Of a stretch of DNA of 64,000 nucleotides, positions 63,118 through 64,000 are shown piece after piece (the first letter of the stretch is position 1; each line of letters begins with the position of its first letter). A model generated the notes under the pieces. That model searched no databases. It saw nothing but the letters and a program-made list of their open reading frames with translations, and was not told the origin of the DNA. The stretch lies in contig JAXRKN010000042.1 of NCBI GenBank assembly GCA_038502055.1, positions 2,356,001 to 2,420,000 on the forward strand. The letters are read 5' to 3'. The translations under genes were made by a program, and so were the position numbers. Origin of the DNA: Tanytarsus gracilentus (lineage: Eukaryota; Arthropoda; Insecta; Diptera; Chironomidae).

Positions 63118-63689
63118 CTAGCAAAATATCTTTGAAATATTTATGCATACTGCGAAAGAAATTGGAGACCCAAAGAAGGAGAGCACAAAAAATATTGCAA
63201 TCAGACTGAATGGAAAAAAAATTCAATCACTTGCTGCGTAGCTCTAGTTTCCTTTTATCAATATATTTCTTCTCTTTTTACTTCACTGCACATTGCAATA
63301 TCATCCGAAGATACATTTTCCATCCCGTTCGCATCGCAATATCGTTTTCGATTGTAAAACTCCGATGCACAGCAAGAAAATGTTAAGCAAGAAGGAAAAA
63401 GGAATTATATTTGATGATTGGCACATGGCAAAGTTATGAACAGTGAGCGAGATGAGTTGAGGATAGAAAGAGATATATAAAAAAGAGTGTACTAGCAGCA
63501 GCATATTGATTGATTTGAAGTTTCGAACGTGATTTGATTTCAACAAAGAAATCGAAAACGAGCGAAAAAAATAAATTTTTTTTAACAAAACTCATCAAAT
63601 TTTTCTTGCAATATTTTTCACACGAGAAAAGCAGAAAAGATACACAGTATGGAGGAAAATCTTCGAAAATTGAATTTACAAGAATAATC
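63118..63689. other. Interval between the candidate minus exon and the DNAAF5-like gene
   Basis: It includes the presumed 3' UTR of the DNAAF5-like gene next to 63689 and the possible small minus-strand exon near 63300-63350 noted above. No other feature is supported. Confidence 0.35.
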
Positions 63690-64000
63690 TCAACCAGCCG
63701 ATGGCAATTTTGATTTCAAATCTTGAGAAATTGTTGATTCATTCAATGCCTCTCGATATGCACTTGAATTTTGCGAAGACAAATCGATTATGGATTGAAT
63801 TAAGGCATTTCTCAATTCAATTTCCGGACTCTCTAAATGAATCATCATCGTATTATAGATTTGCTTCACTAGAAACTTCCACATCTCCTCGTTGTCGTTG
63901 TCATCGTCGTCTGTACGCTTCAATTCGAGCTTTCCCAAGCACTTGGCGGCCTTCACACGAACCTCACTGCCAGGATCATCTAAGCGTGACAATAATGCCG
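63690..64000 (-). CDS. HEAT-repeat protein, DNAAF5/HEATR2-like, C-terminal end (partial)
   Basis: The window cuts the gene. The last 103 codons are visible on the minus strand, ending in TGA at 63690-63692. The segment begins ALLSRLDDPGSEVRVKAAKC, a typical HEAT helix pair. An acidic loop (DDDDNDNEE) follows, then IYNTMMIHLESPEIELRNAL, a second HEAT-like pair, and a short polar tail. The LDDP...VR...A and YN-MMIHL-SPE-LRNA pattern matches the C-terminus of dynein axonemal assembly factor 5, which helps preassemble ciliary dynein arms in the cytoplasm. In flies such genes serve chordotonal neurons and sperm. The family call rests on a short terminal segment; another HEAT-repeat protein is possible. 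Confidence 0.6.
   Translation of the reverse strand, partial: ALLSRLDDPGSEVRVKAAKCLGKLELKRTDDDDNDNEEMWKFLVKQIYNTMMIHLESPEIELRNALIQSIIDLSSQNSSAYREALNESTISQDLKSKLPSAG

Noticed and set aside
63649..63687. Twelve-residue plus-strand ORF opposite the DNAAF5-like 3' UTR
   Set aside because: Too short, no donor or conserved feature, and it lies antisense to a better supported gene end.

Overview
The window is AT-rich nuclear DNA of an insect, most likely a nematoceran (midge- or gnat-like) fly. The evidence is split genes with GT/AG introns (many of 60-170 bp, some of 1-3 kb), AATAAA polyadenylation signals, a Sidestep-family guidance receptor, and long AT-rich intergenic stretches rich in GAGA and TTTAAA-type simple sequence. 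There is no sign of bacterial operons, CRISPR arrays or viral genes. Genus cannot be fixed from the sequence alone.

Layout. (1) 1-11.9 kb, plus strand: the 3' part of a Sidestep-family (beat/side) immunoglobulin receptor. Fourteen exons can be joined with one unbroken reading frame. They encode part of Ig2, then Ig3, Ig4, Ig5, one FN3 domain, one transmembrane helix and a ~240-residue cytoplasmic tail with two ITIM-like tyrosine motifs. The signal peptide and first Ig domain lie upstream of the window. (2) 12-30 kb: mostly gene-poor DNA with one credible small gene, a 58-residue single-pass membrane protein at 23.65 kb with a polyadenylation signal 35 bases after its stop. (3) 30.4-31.4 kb: a decayed or diverged S28 (prolylcarboxypeptidase / K12H4.7-like) serine peptidase whose catalytic serine codon reads alanine. 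(4) 33.7-34.2 kb: a small, very acidic two-exon gene of unknown function. (5) 38.4-45.8 kb: a complete ten-exon gene for a 1291-residue coiled-coil protein whose last coiled segment resembles the C-terminal FAM184 signature. (6) 47.8-57.6 kb: a repeat-rich zone. It holds two related composite repeats that share a CACACGTGGGTGTTGCC head and TTCCATTTTCCAT-type arrays, a three-armed foldback element, and a 687-base tandem duplication. (7) 57.6-64 kb: mostly noncoding, ending with the last exon of a minus-strand HEAT-repeat gene resembling DNAAF5/HEATR2 (ciliary dynein arm assembly), and a possible further minus-strand exon at 63.0 kb.

The genes are unrelated neighbours, not a cluster: a neuronal adhesion/guidance receptor, a coiled-coil scaffold and a ciliary dynein assembly factor. 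The observations most worth following are the composite repeat family, the foldback element, the ITIM-like tail of the Side receptor, the serine-less S28 gene, and a 17-base sequence containing a perfect RNA polymerase III B-box that occurs three times with no tRNA around it.
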